DNA from: Pseudohongiella sp. | Lineage (GTDB): Bacteria; Pseudomonadota; Gammaproteobacteria; Pseudomonadales; Pseudohongiellaceae | Length of the DNA stretch: 64,000 nt | Direction: 5' to 3' | NCBI GenBank assembly: GCA_030651695.1 | Contig: JAUSCD010000029.1 | Span: 558,001 to 622,000, forward strand | Shown here: positions 39,559 to 50,488 of the stretch, piece after piece | Position numbering within the stretch: the first letter of the stretch is position 1 | Layout: each line of letters begins with the position of its first letter | The notes under the pieces: model-generated | What the model was told of the DNA's origin: nothing | What the model saw: only the letters and a program-made list of their open reading frames with translations | Database searches by the model: none | Made by a program: the position numbers and the translations under genes

Positions 39559-40293
39559 CTAGCGAAAAGCAAAAAAGAAAACGACGGCAATAATCAGCAG
39601 ATATGGCGCAAGCACAACCAGTGTCGCGCGTAACCAACCGCAGTGCAGCCACTGGTGATAAGCCGCGACCAGCAAGGCGAGCGCCCAGATCAGGGGCAAA
39701 CTGAAAGCATCAAGTAAGGTCCGGATGCCAACACTCTCCGAACTCAGGCCCAGACTGGCAAGGCTGAGGGAATTGGCATCGTATAGACTCAGTTGTCCAT
39801 TGGTATTAAGCAGAATGTTGACAGCCATCACCAGTGTCACTAGTAACATTGGCAGGTTGGTCCAGCATAACAACGAGAACCAGTGGCGGAAACGGAAGCG
39901 ATCACCACTCATCAGAGACGCCAGCGTCAGATACCCCGCGTGTAAACCATAGAGGAAGGTAACGGAAACTGCAGAACCCAGCAGAGTGGACCAGAGAGAC
40001 ATCGACGACTGGCTTGCGGCATTGCGGATGGCTTCCGCCTGCTCCGGCGGCATGTCTCCGAACCGGCCAATCATATCGTCGAGCATCCACGCCTCATCAA
40101 CAATCTGCATATACCACGCAGTGACCAGCAGCATAGGTAAAACTACCAGCAGAAGGGGAAATAAAATGGTAGGGCGACGCTCGATCCTGGCGAAAGCAGC
40201 TGCCGGAGAAGCAAAAATATCGATGGTTGTGGCCAGATAGCCAGATGATTCTGAATGGGGCTGCTCAGCCTGAGCGGGTTTGTTGACGTCCAT
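39559..40293 (-). CDS. Yip1-family membrane protein
   Basis: Polytopic inner-membrane protein (244 aa) with about five hydrophobic helices. The N-terminal cue is TIDIFASPAAAFARIERRPTILFPLL, typical of bacterial Yip1-domain proteins. It is the first gene of the operon with the adaptor, ATPase and permease, 12 nt from the adaptor. Yip1 proteins near MacAB-like exporters are recurrent, but their role is not established. The end AVVFFFAFR is hydrophobic. Confidence 0.8.
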   Translation of the reverse strand: MDVNKPAQAEQPHSESSGYLATTIDIFASPAAAFARIERRPTILFPLLLVVLPMLLVTAWYMQIVDEAWMLDDMIGRFGDMPPEQAEAIRNAASQSSMSLWSTLLGSAVSVTFLYGLHAGYLTLASLMSGDRFRFRHWFSLLCWTNLPMLLVTLVMAVNILLNTNGQLSLYDANSLSLASLGLSSESVGIRTLLDAFSLPLIWALALLVAAYHQWLHCGWLRATLVVLAPYLLIIAVVFFFAFR

Positions 40294-40468
40294 GATCTGT
40301 CTCCCTGATCAATAATACAATGCTTCCGAAAACACAATGCCTTCGAAAAAGGTAGCATCAACAGCCTAAATTGTCACCCCAATATGAGCCGAAGCGACAG
40401 TATTTCAGAATGCAACGTCTGTAATGTGCGGGTTTTGATAAATTGTATTGCACAAACTGTAAAATCTT

Positions 40469-41665
40469 TTAACTTTTCTGCACCCGCAGCTCCCAGTCGG
40501 CACACCAGCGCGGCAAGTCTTCTGGCGCCATCGGCTTACCGACAAAGTATCCCTGCGCCAGATCACATCCTGTGTTACGGAGAAACTGCCAATCGATCTC
40601 GTCTTCAACTCCTTCGGCGACACAGGTCATACCTAAGTGCTTGGCCATGCCCAGACTCGCCTCGAATATTGCCTGAAGTGCAGAATTTTCTGCGACACCA
40701 TGTGTAAATCCCCTGTCAATTTTTAGTTCATTAAACGGGATATCACGCAACTGTGCCAACGATGAATGCCCGGTTCCGAAATCATCAATCGACAATCCGA
40801 TTTCTTTAAGTCGCAGACGCGTCAGATTGTCGAGAGAGGACAAGCGGTCTTTCATCAAACGTGATTCCGTTACCTCAAGCACCAACCTTTTAGGATTTAC
40901 TTTTGCATCTTCTGTTGCTTGCATAACATACTCAGGATAATCAAGGTTAGTCATACTATCCATGGATACGTTCACAGACAGATTTATACCGTCCCAGCCA
41001 GCAATAAACCGCAGACCTTGCGCGAGTACTTGTTGAGTCAATCGATCAATCAGGTCGTACTCTTCTGCCAGGTTGATAAACGTATCCGGAAATACCATGC
41101 CATCTACCGGGTGACACCAACGAACCAGCGCTTCAACTGCTACAAGTTTACCCGTATCTACGGCGACCTGTGGCTGATAGTGATTGATCAATTCCCCCTG
41201 ATCCAGAGCACGTCGGAGCTCTTCACCGGTGTACTTCCGAGATAAAGACCCAGCCTTGCCTTTAGCAGATACCTTGATTACACGCTGGAGAATACCAGCG
41301 AGCAAGCTGGACGTGACGGGTTTGCCCACGGCGCCCAGAATGTTAAGTTTATGCGCTTTCGCGAGTCGCTGAGCTGATTCGAGTATACGAGAGTCCTGAC
41401 CACTGATCAGGATCAATCCGCCAGTAAATTCCGTTCGTGAAAGGTATCTTAAGAATTCTATACCGTCCATTCCCGGCATGCTCAGATCGCAAAGAACAAC
41501 CCCGTAAGCCGAGGGTTCCTTCCGGAGAATCGTCAGCCCTTCTTCAGCCTGGGTGCACGTAACAACATCCGGATAACCAAGATTATTGAGTTGCCGCGAG
41601 AGGATCTTCAGGAAGAACGGATCGTCGTCAATCACAAGAATTCTGGTGTTGAGCGTATCTGCCAT
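40469..41665 (-). CDS. REC-EAL response regulator, c-di-GMP phosphodiesterase
   Basis: 398 residues: an N-terminal receiver with VIDDD and phospho-acceptor Asp in VVLCDLSMPGMDG (about 58), and a C-terminal EAL domain (about 140-390). The EAL motif is intact (AVEALVRW near 180), as are ISIDDFGTGHSSL-type DDFGTG, ELKIDRGF and VAEGVEDE. It should therefore degrade c-di-GMP when phosphorylated or released. It starts only 4 nt after the large hybrid kinase gene, a strong hint that this kinase, through its HPt domain, phosphorylates it. Confidence 0.93.
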   Translation of the reverse strand: MADTLNTRILVIDDDPFFLKILSRQLNNLGYPDVVTCTQAEEGLTILRKEPSAYGVVLCDLSMPGMDGIEFLRYLSRTEFTGGLILISGQDSRILESAQRLAKAHKLNILGAVGKPVTSSLLAGILQRVIKVSAKGKAGSLSRKYTGEELRRALDQGELINHYQPQVAVDTGKLVAVEALVRWCHPVDGMVFPDTFINLAEEYDLIDRLTQQVLAQGLRFIAGWDGINLSVNVSMDSMTNLDYPEYVMQATEDAKVNPKRLVLEVTESRLMKDRLSSLDNLTRLRLKEIGLSIDDFGTGHSSLAQLRDIPFNELKIDRGFTHGVAENSALQAIFEASLGMAKHLGMTCVAEGVEDEIDWQFLRNTGCDLAQGYFVGKPMAPEDLPRWCADWELRVQKS

Positions 41666-41669
41666 GTTG

Positions 41670-44600
41670 CTATCTCCTTAGCTTTTCTCTGATCATACCT
41701 TCAACTTCGTGGGTCATGGTTTTGAACTGGGGTACAAGAGCTGATATCTGACTTAAGCTCGCTGCCCCTCCCGCGCCTTCCAACCGCTCACAGATGGCAC
41801 CAAGTTGCATGGCACCAACCGAGCGTGATGCCGACTTGAGTTTGTGGGCGACTGCCTCCACCTGACTGGCATTACCCGTCTTGGCAGCATCCACCAGCTC
41901 GCGGGCGAGCACAACGAGTGTTGATCGGTACTCTTCAAGGAACTCCGCGATCTCCTCCGGAGAACCGCCGACCAGCGAGCGCAACACATCAATATCCAGC
42001 ACGGGAATGGAAAGTTGTGTTTCCGTGATTGATTGCCTCCCGTCCTTTGCATCCTCCAAAGGAAGCCACTTCCGGAGACAATCATGCAAGGTTTCCAACG
42101 GGGATGGCTTGGTCAGGTACTCATCTATTCCTGAGTCCAGCGCGCGACGCTCCTCGCCACGAAGTGCGTTCGCGGTCAGCGCGATAATGGGAATCCGTTG
42201 TCGACCAATTTCTTCCGCCCGAATGGCTTGCGCCAAAGCATATCCGTCAAGTTCAGGCATGTGTAAGTCAGTCAGCACTAGCGCATACCCACCCTCTCGC
42301 CACCTCGTCAGCGCAGCAGCGCCGTCGCTAACAATCTCGGCGGCATAACCGAGCAGGGAAAGCTGCTGACGAATCACCTTCTGATTGATTGCATCATCTT
42401 CGGCAACCAGAATCAGTTGCCCCGCTGCTCGCGCCGCCTCAATAGTGGGCGGGTCGACACTCCATCCCGGCCCATGCAGATCGTCCGTACTTTCCTGGAA
42501 AATCTCAGGGGAGGCCCGTCCCGAAGCCACTGCTACCGAGCGCAGAAACGATTGGCGTCGCATCGCATCAGCATCGAGCACCACAATATTGGGGGCCTGA
42601 ACCCGTCCACGACGACGACGTCCGCGCATCAGCTGAAGTATTCTGACATTCGCCTCGACGTCATCAAGCAAGATTGGTTCCACCGCGTCCACGACAACAA
42701 CCACCGGGTGTGAGCTGGAAGCGGCACTACGCATCGCAACGCCAATATCTTTCATGAGATGGACATCCGCGCATGCATGCGTGAGATAAGCAGCCAGATC
42801 TTCAGCGCGCAGGCGTTGCCCTGCGACTACATTGCATCGCAACCCGGACAGATCGAAATCTGTCGAGCCCGGTTGCACCGCCGGAGCTGTCAGATCGACT
42901 TCAACTGTAAAGCGTGACCCGGCGCCTTTATCACTCCAGACCTCAATAGTCCCACCCAGCAGGTCCACGAGGCGTTTGCATATTGCCAGCCCCAGACCAG
43001 TACCTCCAAAGCGGCGCGTCGTTGACACCTCTGCCTGCGTGAACGCCTGAAAAAGTGAATTGACGGTCGAAGGATCCATCCCGATGCCATTGTCTTCCAC
43101 ACTGAATCGGAGCGTGAACGGCTGCTTTTTCACCACCTCAGCCCGAACCTCAACACGTCCACGCCGATCCGCATTGGTACCGCAGAATTTGATCGCGTTG
43201 CCGAGCAGGTTGTACATCACCTGCCGCAGACGCACCTCATCCCCCAAGACGGATTTTGGAATTTCTGGCGAAACGAACAGAATCAGATCAATGTCTTTGC
43301 ACATGGCCAACGGCAACATAGTTGCACACAAACCCTCGATCAGATCAGTGAGATCTAACGGTTCCGACTCGAGTTGAAGCCGCCCGGCCTCGATCTTCGA
43401 AAAATCCAGAATGTCGTCAATAATCCGCAGCAGCGACATAGCCGAGTCGCGAATGGTGCGCACGAGATCCTTCTGGTGCTCGGTCAGGCTACTGTACGCA
43501 AGCACATCCACCATTCCGACCACCCCATTCATCGGCGTTCGTATTTCATGGCTCATGGTCGCGAGAAATGCCGATTTTGCCCGCGTGGCATACTCCGCAG
43601 CTTCGCGAGCCTCGTTCAGAGCGTGAATCATTCGTTCGCGCTCCTCATCAGCCAGCCTGGCTTCTGTCACATCCCGCAGCATCACCAAAGCGCCAGACTT
43701 TCCCTCGTGTTCATGCGGCACAGCAATCGCTTCGCTGTAAAACGACGTGCCGTCAAGGCGCAGCAATCGCTCTCCCTCCATTGGGACCGGGACCTGTGAG
43801 TCGTGCAATGCTGCGAGGCGGACTTTCGCTCTTTCCAGACTTTCGGGGTGAACGATGTCCAAACCGTCACGTCCGATAATTTGAGTCGATTCAGTGGCGC
43901 CGAACAATTCCATCGCCGAAGGATTGAGATAGGCAAACCTGCCTTCACATAACACAACGATTGCGTATGGCGCAGTCTCAATCAGCAGCCTGAATCGGTG
44001 CTCACTTGCCTCAAGCATGCGTTCCGCGTCACGCTCAGCGGAGACATCGCGGAACACCAGCACGACTCCCCTGATGGCTCCATCCGACCCTGATATAGGC
44101 GCGGCACTGTCGGCAATCGCTCGCTCGGTTCCTCCCCGGGAGATCAGGACTGTGTGATTGGCAAGACCCTGAATCTTTCCTGTTTCCAATACGCGTGCTA
44201 CCGGAACTTCAGCAGCCACGCGTGTCTGCTCGTTAATAATGTTGAACACCTCGGCCACCGGGCGCCCTCGCGCCGACGCGTCAGACCACCCGGTTAATTC
44301 CTCAGCCACGGGATTCAGCCCGGTTACCAGTCCATTGGCATCGGTAGTCATCACCGCATCACCTATAGAGTTCAGTGTCACTGCAAGATCCTGCTCCCGC
44401 GCACGCAACTCCCGAGTGCGCTCTGACACCTGAATCTCCATAACTGCATTGCGGCCTGCAGCACCCAAAGCCGCAAACCCGGCAAGAAATGCCGCCAATA
44501 TCGAAAAACCCAGATAACCTTGTGCTGCCAGACTACTGCCAGATAACCATCGAGGTACAGCTGTCGCCATTTCAAGACTCAGTATCCTGCCGCCGAACTC

Positions 44601-45977
44601 GATCTCATGGCTGTCGTGCGCCAGCGCGTCAGGTGGCATTGCCGTCAACAACACCTCAGCATCGTAGCCGGGAGTTTTGTCTACGATCCGGAAGTGCAGG
44701 CTGCGTTCTGCCGCCATACCAGCGATCGGCGCGAGGAGAGTCTCGATATCGAACACGCCCATCACATAGCCACGCAATGCGTTGCGGCGCGCAGTCTCGT
44801 CGAGCTCCTCAGGTTCGATGCCACGCTGAAATACCGGAACGAAAACGGGGATTCCCTGACGACCTGTTTGCACTAAAGATACCGACTGCGCCGCGGCTGC
44901 GTCAGCTATACTCACCGCCCTTTCCATAGCTGCATGGCGGCTCGGCATCGTGCTGAAGTCCAGCCCGATTGTTGCGCTGTTCGCATCGGCTGGTTGTACA
45001 TAGTAGCCCGGGAAGTATTCCTCCCTGATGCTCGCCGCCACAAAATTACCTTCAGCTGCTCTTTCCCGAATCTGGTAATTGACGAAGCCAGCTTCACGCG
45101 CGGCACGCTCGAATGACAATCGTTCAGCATTCAATACACGCGGGATCCATTCGACCGCCAGCAGTCCGGGCAACTCCAGGATGGAGCGGGTGAACACGGT
45201 AAATTCATCCAATTCCACCACGTCAATGGCTGCGTAGAAACGCTCTACACTTTCCAGCGCGGCGACCGCCTGGGGTAAGGTCTGGAAACCTGATTTGTAC
45301 ACTTCCAGGGTCAGGCTGGACTCCTGACGGGCTGCCTCGGACTCCTCGATACGGTCCAACGCCAGATTTCCGGCAGCCAACAGTCCTGCGATTACAAGCA
45401 GGGGCACCGCGACTCGGAACCCCCACAATGCATGATACCGATTCTCTCCAGGCCAAATCGCCATCAGGATCGGGGCAATCAATAGCACACCTAATGTATT
45501 GCCAGCCCACCAGCCGAAGGTAGTTGTGGCTGCGCCCAAGGTGGGTCTCGCTTCAGGCATTACGCCAAGCATCGCTACAATCAATGCGCCCGTCGCACAG
45601 GACAACGGGCCTGCAATCAGCAGGAACCATGCAGTATCAGCATCGGTGCGCAGCGGAACGGTGCCAGACAGAAACCGCCTGACCAGAAGTGCACCAATGC
45701 CTGCCTGGGTTGTCGCTGCCAACGCGAGGATCAGGGCTGTCGACGACAAGGTTAACGCGGCTCCGGAGATGAGCACATGATAGGTCAGATAGGCAGCTAA
45801 TGCGGTACCCGGTAGCGTACGCCAGCCCCACAATATGCACAGGGCGAGCGCGGCACCCGCCGCGGGCCAGACTGGAGGAAGGCCCGGCGACAGCGATGCA
45901 ATGACTACACCGGCAGTGGCTACAACCACATAAACCGCGGCCGCTGCCAGCATAGTTCGAAAAACCGTCGTCGTCAT
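41670..45977 (-). CDS. MASE1-CHASE-PAS hybrid sensor histidine kinase with receiver and HPt
   Basis: Large phosphorelay kinase, 1435 residues from the ATG at 45977, which has GGAGCT 7 nt upstream. Domains in order: MASE1 membrane region (about 1-215, eight or so helices); CHASE periplasmic sensor (about 240-430; [15 protein letters not shown]); a further helix; two PAS domains; HisKA with [10 protein letters not shown] (His near 811); HATPase; a degenerate receiver; a true receiver with [13 protein letters not shown] (Asp near 1238); and HPt with [11 protein letters not shown] (His near 1377). The REC-EAL gene follows immediately. Confidence 0.93.
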   Translation of the reverse strand: MTTTVFRTMLAAAAVYVVVATAGVVIASLSPGLPPVWPAAGAALALCILWGWRTLPGTALAAYLTYHVLISGAALTLSSTALILALAATTQAGIGALLVRRFLSGTVPLRTDADTAWFLLIAGPLSCATGALIVAMLGVMPEARPTLGAATTTFGWWAGNTLGVLLIAPILMAIWPGENRYHALWGFRVAVPLLVIAGLLAAGNLALDRIEESEAARQESSLTLEVYKSGFQTLPQAVAALESVERFYAAIDVVELDEFTVFTRSILELPGLLAVEWIPRVLNAERLSFERAAREAGFVNYQIRERAAEGNFVAASIREEYFPGYYVQPADANSATIGLDFSTMPSRHAAMERAVSIADAAAAQSVSLVQTGRQGIPVFVPVFQRGIEPEELDETARRNALRGYVMGVFDIETLLAPIAGMAAERSLHFRIVDKTPGYDAEVLLTAMPPDALAHDSHEIEFGGRILSLEMATAVPRWLSGSSLAAQGYLGFSILAAFLAGFAALGAAGRNAVMEIQVSERTRELRAREQDLAVTLNSIGDAVMTTDANGLVTGLNPVAEELTGWSDASARGRPVAEVFNIINEQTRVAAEVPVARVLETGKIQGLANHTVLISRGGTERAIADSAAPISGSDGAIRGVVLVFRDVSAERDAERMLEASEHRFRLLIETAPYAIVVLCEGRFAYLNPSAMELFGATESTQIIGRDGLDIVHPESLERAKVRLAALHDSQVPVPMEGERLLRLDGTSFYSEAIAVPHEHEGKSGALVMLRDVTEARLADEERERMIHALNEAREAAEYATRAKSAFLATMSHEIRTPMNGVVGMVDVLAYSSLTEHQKDLVRTIRDSAMSLLRIIDDILDFSKIEAGRLQLESEPLDLTDLIEGLCATMLPLAMCKDIDLILFVSPEIPKSVLGDEVRLRQVMYNLLGNAIKFCGTNADRRGRVEVRAEVVKKQPFTLRFSVEDNGIGMDPSTVNSLFQAFTQAEVSTTRRFGGTGLGLAICKRLVDLLGGTIEVWSDKGAGSRFTVEVDLTAPAVQPGSTDFDLSGLRCNVVAGQRLRAEDLAAYLTHACADVHLMKDIGVAMRSAASSSHPVVVVVDAVEPILLDDVEANVRILQLMRGRRRRGRVQAPNIVVLDADAMRRQSFLRSVAVASGRASPEIFQESTDDLHGPGWSVDPPTIEAARAAGQLILVAEDDAINQKVIRQQLSLLGYAAEIVSDGAAALTRWREGGYALVLTDLHMPELDGYALAQAIRAEEIGRQRIPIIALTANALRGEERRALDSGIDEYLTKPSPLETLHDCLRKWLPLEDAKDGRQSITETQLSIPVLDIDVLRSLVGGSPEEIAEFLEEYRSTLVVLARELVDAAKTGNASQVEAVAHKLKSASRSVGAMQLGAICERLEGAGGAASLSQISALVPQFKTMTHEVEGMIREKLRR

Positions 45978-46654
45978 CGGAAGCAGCTCCTGTATGCAGA
46001 AAGCTCTTGAAGAGACCAAGTTGTCTAACCAGTTACACCGGTACCGGACAGTTTTATCAGCACCCATCCAGGCTAAATCGGATCCGCACTGTTCAGCATC
46101 ACCGGCACACTCGACCGAGCATAGAACAGCAATCGCAGCGAGCTAAAGTAGGCATTGGCTTATTTACATGCCAGCTTTTTCCTACACACAAGCAACTGCT
46201 GCTGAACTGCCTATGCCAGAACTGAATCACCGAATTTTTAAGCCCCGAATGCTTGTCCACAGAACATGATATGTCTTGCTCCGTCAGTTTGCGAAGGATG
46301 ACCATTTTGGCGCTATAGCTGATGGTCGGATCGAATCTGCTGCGTTTGTATTTTCTCATCAAACAAATTGAGCTCTGAAAATAACTTTTTTTTACGATTT
46401 AATTTTTACTTGAAGGCGCACTGACATTTCCAGACATTTAATAGCGCCCGGTACACCTTTTTAACGCACTCAAAAACCACAACTGGTTCAGCACAGCAGA
46501 AACCCCAAACAAGTCTCTGGCATTTCACATACTTGTAAATTATAGGTATATTACCTCTCGCTGGGCATAACGCGCGGGCTCAGCCCTGCAATAACACCAC
46601 TTCGGCGCAACACAATCCTGATACATGATGTAAACAAAGTAGGAGCATCCGACT
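45978..46654. other. 677-nt intergenic region with a possible transposase scrap
   Basis: It separates the hybrid kinase from a rightward secreted-protein gene. On the minus strand 46099-46362 encodes an 87-residue frame whose first 55 residues (RKYKRSRFDPTISYSAKMVI, then a VIQFWHRQF end) look like the N-terminal HTH of a transposase OrfA. No partner or inverted repeats were found, so it could be a decayed fragment. The stretch 46370-46440 is AT-rich. A clear promoter lies at 46524-46552. Confidence 0.4.
46524..46552 (+). promoter_or_regulatory. Promoter of the small secreted-protein gene
   Basis: -35 TTCACA (46524-46529), 17-nt spacer and -10 TATATT (46547-46552), each matching five of six consensus bases. 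The 5' leader is about 95 nt and contains a short GGGCTCAGCCC hairpin. Confidence 0.65.
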
Positions 46655-47053
46655 ATGACCAGGCATTCTGCAAAAATCACTGCAAAATCCGTTCTTTTCT
46701 TTTTTGCCTTTTGCGCTGCAACCTCATCAGCGGCTGACACTCAAGTCAATTTTGCAATCACCCCGTTCTCTTTTAACGATACGGTCTATGATGAGCTATC
46801 GCTCGACATTACAGAAACCCCGCGCTTCCTGCAGGCTCACGGCGCACTGATCGCCACTGGCGCCGGCGCAGCATCACCCGTCACCGGCACCTGTTTCTTC
46901 ACCGGAGAAGGCGGCGTATTTTGCACACTGAAATACAGCGTTTTTACCTTCAACCTGAATCTGAACGCTGACATTCAGGGCTCCTACGCAATAATCGGAG
47001 CTGGTGGTGATACCCAGGCAACCGGCCAAGCCAGTTTATCTGCGATCAACTGA
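46655..47053 (+). CDS. Small secreted hypothetical protein
   Basis: 132 residues of unknown family. A clear signal peptide (SVLFFFAFCAATSSAAD, cleavage near residue 27) is followed by a beta-prone, Thr/Gly/Ala-rich mature domain. Two cysteines (GTCFFTGEGGVFCTL) could form a disulfide. AGGAG lies 9 nt before the ATG, and a good promoter lies about 100 nt upstream, so the gene is probably expressed. It converges with the FG-GAP gene, with 19 nt between stops. Confidence 0.75.
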   Translation: MTRHSAKITAKSVLFFFAFCAATSSAADTQVNFAITPFSFNDTVYDELSLDITETPRFLQAHGALIATGAGAASPVTGTCFFTGEGGVFCTLKYSVFTFNLNLNADIQGSYAIIGAGGDTQATGQASLSAIN

Positions 47054-47072
47054 TCCCTTAAGCGCGGCCTGC

Positions 47073-48749
47073 TCAATCTGCACCCACCAGCTCAAAGATC
47101 AGGTTCTCACCGTCAATAAGCTGAAAACGCAGACCGCGATATCCAACTGCATCATCGATCGCCAGTTCCGGGACCATTAGCAAACCCGATGAATTGCTGA
47201 AGGTTGCAAACTTTGCAGGCAAATTGGAAATGTCTTTTAGTGTTGACGCCAGCGCCTGGATCCGGACTGTAGGCTCCATCCTCAACAGATTGAACTTCAG
47301 CTGAATTCGGCCGAGATCACCTGCATCAACGATTGAGCTCATCTGATTGGTGCAAACATCAAAACGATTCGCGACTGCCGGCATTGGAGTTGAACTTACG
47401 GGCAAATAATTAATACCAAGTTTGCGCTGTCCGTTCTCTTCCAGGACATAAACATCCGCATAACCCAATACTCCATCGCCCACAACAGGCTGCCCCCATC
47501 GCAAACGAACTTGCGCCTCAGTGTCTCCACCAAGATTCTCGCGGGCTATCGCCCGAAATCGCCCGCCTGAGCCCTCAAAAAACAAGGTAGTCTGCGGCGA
47601 AGCATCGCCATTTTTCAGTGCAACAATATCTGGCACACCGTCAAAATTGACATCCACTTTCCTGAAATAATAAGGTGTGTCACGCTCAGGAGACGGGTCT
47701 TGAGTAATACCGGAAAGGCACACATCGGTACTATCCACAAACTGCCTGTTACCACGATTACTCAGCAGTTGAATTCCGGTACCGCGAAACGCCGAGCTGT
47801 AAGCGCTTATCATCAGATCTCTGTACCCGTCGGCATCTACATCGAAAGCTTTTATCTCGATAACCTCGTAGTTCCCCGGCGCGGTAAAACGAGTAAGATC
47901 AGGCAAATTCGTCACCGGGGCATTTGAGAAATCACCGTTTCCGGGATTCCAGTAGACCCGGGTGGGCAATCCCTGAGCACCCTGCTTGCGGCCAATAATC
48001 AGGTCTGGAAATCCATCGTTGTCCAGATCATCCAGTTCAGCTGCCCACGAATACTGATTATCTGCAACGCGCACAAAAGACTGTGGTAAGCGGGTGCGGT
48101 CAAGGTCAAAATTGGCATCGCCGCGATTGATGAGAAAATAGGACGCTTTGGTACCGTCACCTTGAGCCGGATTGTTGACCAGTATATCTATGTGCCCGTC
48201 ACCGTTGATGTCCCCCACCGCTGCGTTATGAGAGAAGTCAGCGATGGCGGGCAGCCGATTGGTAGCATCGATAAAGCTGTCGCCGTTGCCCAGTAAAAGT
48301 TGATTACGAAAACCGGGAAACGGGTGGGCATCCCAACCGTGATCAGCAAAAAAAATGTCGGGAAAACCGTCGTTGTTAAAATCCGCGACCAGTACCTCTC
48401 GTACCCATTCGCTCTGTGGCCGGTCTCCACCTGCCAGACGAAATGTATTGTCACCGTTGTTTAGAAGAATATGACCTGGCAAAGCTCCCTGTGCCGGGCG
48501 ATCTGTAGGTGAATATGCAGTAACGATCACATCCGTGTAGCCGTCACCATTAACGTCTTCATGGTATACAAAACGATCTGCTACCATGTCCGTGTTCATG
48601 ACAAATCTGCCGTAAGACACGCTCCCGGCCGAGTAGCCCGAGCGCTGAGCTGTCTGGGCATCAGACAAGGGGGCTAAGGCCACGGTAGCCAGCAGTACAA
48701 ACAGGATTTTATTAAGAGCACAACAAAAAGCAGGCAGACGCTTCATCAT
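47073..48749 (-). CDS. Secreted FG-GAP/VCBS repeat protein
   Basis: 558 residues with a signal peptide (about 1-31). The mature protein has multiple FG-GAP/VCBS-like blades, each with a calcium-type DxNxDGxxD core: DVNGDGYTDVIV, DFNNDGFPDIFF, DINGDGHIDILV, DLDNDGFPDLIIG, DVDADGYRDLMI and DVNFDGVPDIVA. These build an integrin-like beta-propeller. Such proteins act in adhesion or in periplasmic assembly; the role here is not shown. The last 150 residues are not repeat-like. No neighbouring operon partner is seen. Confidence 0.85.
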   Translation of the reverse strand: MMKRLPAFCCALNKILFVLLATVALAPLSDAQTAQRSGYSAGSVSYGRFVMNTDMVADRFVYHEDVNGDGYTDVIVTAYSPTDRPAQGALPGHILLNNGDNTFRLAGGDRPQSEWVREVLVADFNNDGFPDIFFADHGWDAHPFPGFRNQLLLGNGDSFIDATNRLPAIADFSHNAAVGDINGDGHIDILVNNPAQGDGTKASYFLINRGDANFDLDRTRLPQSFVRVADNQYSWAAELDDLDNDGFPDLIIGRKQGAQGLPTRVYWNPGNGDFSNAPVTNLPDLTRFTAPGNYEVIEIKAFDVDADGYRDLMISAYSSAFRGTGIQLLSNRGNRQFVDSTDVCLSGITQDPSPERDTPYYFRKVDVNFDGVPDIVALKNGDASPQTTLFFEGSGGRFRAIARENLGGDTEAQVRLRWGQPVVGDGVLGYADVYVLEENGQRKLGINYLPVSSTPMPAVANRFDVCTNQMSSIVDAGDLGRIQLKFNLLRMEPTVRIQALASTLKDISNLPAKFATFSNSSGLLMVPELAIDDAVGYRGLRFQLIDGENLIFELVGAD

Positions 48750-48944
48750 TATTCACTCGCTGATTGCGGACACGGCATTGAAACCAGCAAAGTGTCAAAC
48801 GTTAATGGCTGAATAGTCAAGTACCCGAATGGGCTAGACTATTATTCAGGATACTACGTATTCAAGCGCATACTTTTTGAGCTGGCAGCAAGCTAAGATA
48901 CAAAGTGGTGAACAACTCTTATCAGGATATTCAGCGGGTAAACT

Positions 48945-49631
48945 ATGGGTCAAGTTATCCAAATGTTCAGTCATCCTGTGATTACCCTTGATGACTACCC
49001 CCACGTCGATGCAATAGCCGATCAGTTCTACCAAAAGAGCCTTGGACTGATGACGGAATATCCTGACGCAGGGCTGATCAGCGACGCTTGGCATAGCGGC
49101 AAACGTGCGGGCAACACAGATGACTTTATAAAACACGGCTTCACGTCCTATTACAGCGAGAACCTGGTGAAACGCACAGATTTTGCCTTCATGAATAAAG
49201 CCGCGATGGAGGTCTTTGCCCAATACCTGCGCGTGGTGGGCAAAGCTGATTCCGGAATGCGTCTGGAGAGCGCGTGGGCATCAGTTTACGGAAGGGGCCA
49301 TTTTATTCCACAGCATACTCATCCGTTGTCGCATCTGAGCCTGGTCTTTTACGCCGCCGCCACAGAAGGAACCGGACGAATCATATTTGAGAACCCCGCT
49401 ATTGCGCACTTCCAGCACTTCTATCCACCGGAAATCTGCTGGATGCCGTACAGGTTCTCAGTACAACCTCAAAAGGGGTTGTTTATCGTTTTCCCCAGCT
49501 ACCTTATGCACAGCACAGAACCCCATGAGAGCGACAACTACCGGGTGATCTACTCTGCGAATGTACAGCTTGAGTTCAGTAAACTCACGGACGCTGACAA
49601 ACAGCGAATGAAATTTGCGACGCAGACGTAA
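48945..49631 (+). CDS. 2-oxoglutarate/Fe(II) oxygenase-like protein
   Basis: 228 residues resembling the putative 2OG-Fe(II) oxygenase family TIGR02466. A likely iron-binding region reads HFIPQHTHPLSHLSLVFY. The distal His and 2OG-binding Arg are in VFPSYLMHSTEP and NYRVIYSANVQ. The substrate cannot be predicted. It is followed by a RidA-family gene 99 nt downstream on the same strand. The ribosome site is weak. Confidence 0.75.
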   Translation: MGQVIQMFSHPVITLDDYPHVDAIADQFYQKSLGLMTEYPDAGLISDAWHSGKRAGNTDDFIKHGFTSYYSENLVKRTDFAFMNKAAMEVFAQYLRVVGKADSGMRLESAWASVYGRGHFIPQHTHPLSHLSLVFYAAATEGTGRIIFENPAIAHFQHFYPPEICWMPYRFSVQPQKGLFIVFPSYLMHSTEPHESDNYRVIYSANVQLEFSKLTDADKQRMKFATQT

Positions 49632-49730
49632 GTTAACTCTCGTTTTAGTACACATCGAATTGAGGTCGCACAACCGGCACAAGGCAGGATACTATTCCTG
49701 CAAATAACTATTTTTTTATTCTGGAAGCCC

Positions 49731-50108
49731 ATGAAGATCCATCGTATCAATGCTGGCGTGCGCTGGTCGGATATAACTGTTTACAACCGAACTGCGTATT
49801 TTGTCGAAGTGCCTGATGCTGATCTGGCGGCCGATATCCGTGCACAAGCCGAACAGGTGCTGGGCCAAGCCGAGTCCTCACTGGCAAGAATTGGCAGTAA
49901 CAAGAACCAGTTGTTATCAGCGACAATCTATCTTACAGATTTTGACAACCTCGCAGGCTTAAATGAAGTCTGGGATGCCTGGTTTGATGGCAACACGGCT
50001 CCCAGTCGTGCCTGTGTCAACGCGCAACTTGCTGACCCCCGTTATCTGATCGAAATAGCATTTGTAGCCGTCGCCGGTGAATCTTTTGATTTTCCGGAAA
50101 CCAACTAA
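49731..50108 (+). CDS. RidA family reactive intermediate deaminase
   Basis: 125 residues of the RidA/YjgF fold. RidA enzymes hydrolyse reactive enamines/imines such as 2-aminoacrylate. Signature parts are YLTDFDNLAGLNEVWDAWF, the Arg in PSRACVNAQLADP and the Glu of LIEIAFVAV. The N-terminus (IHRINAGVRWSDITVYN) is more like the non-archetypal RidA subgroups than E. coli RidA. Its stop overlaps the convergent frdD stop by 4 nt. Confidence 0.88.
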   Translation: MKIHRINAGVRWSDITVYNRTAYFVEVPDADLAADIRAQAEQVLGQAESSLARIGSNKNQLLSATIYLTDFDNLAGLNEVWDAWFDGNTAPSRACVNAQLADPRYLIEIAFVAVAGESFDFPETN

Positions 50109-50488
50109 TGAGCAGCGACCCACAAACCCAGGGCGATAACAGACAACAGAGTCGCAGAGCAATAACAGGCTGATTTTGCCGCCCAGCCATGGGCCCACTG
50201 CAGATCGTGCAGGCCATGACGAATTCGGTGAAATGCATGAAACAGCGGCAGACAAATGGCGACACCAACAAAAATAAACCCGGCAAACCCCAGAAAAGAT
50301 TCAAACAGCAGGTGCCTGATGCGCTCGAAACCAAGCATCTCCCCAGGTATCAATCCCAAGGGATACAGCACGCCCACTGCCAGAATCGCGCCAGGTATAA
50401 CCACCGCAAAACAGACACCTCCAGCGCTGAAAAGAGCCCACCAGATTGGTTCATCTGACCGTGTTGGCTGTTGACCGGAGTTACTCAT
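50105..50488 (-). CDS. frdD: Fumarate reductase subunit D (membrane anchor)
   Basis: Membrane anchor subunit of quinol:fumarate reductase (127 aa from the ATG at 50488). Three hydrophobic helices are visible, with DEPIWWALFSAGGVCFAVVIPGAI and HAFHRIRHGLHDLQ, as in FrdD. The ATG overlaps the frdC stop as ATGA. A longer reading into frdC is unlikely. It is the last gene of the operon. Confidence 0.93.
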   Translation of the reverse strand: MSNSGQQPTRSDEPIWWALFSAGGVCFAVVIPGAILAVGVLYPLGLIPGEMLGFERIRHLLFESFLGFAGFIFVGVAICLPLFHAFHRIRHGLHDLQWAHGWAAKSACYCSATLLSVIALGLWVAAH

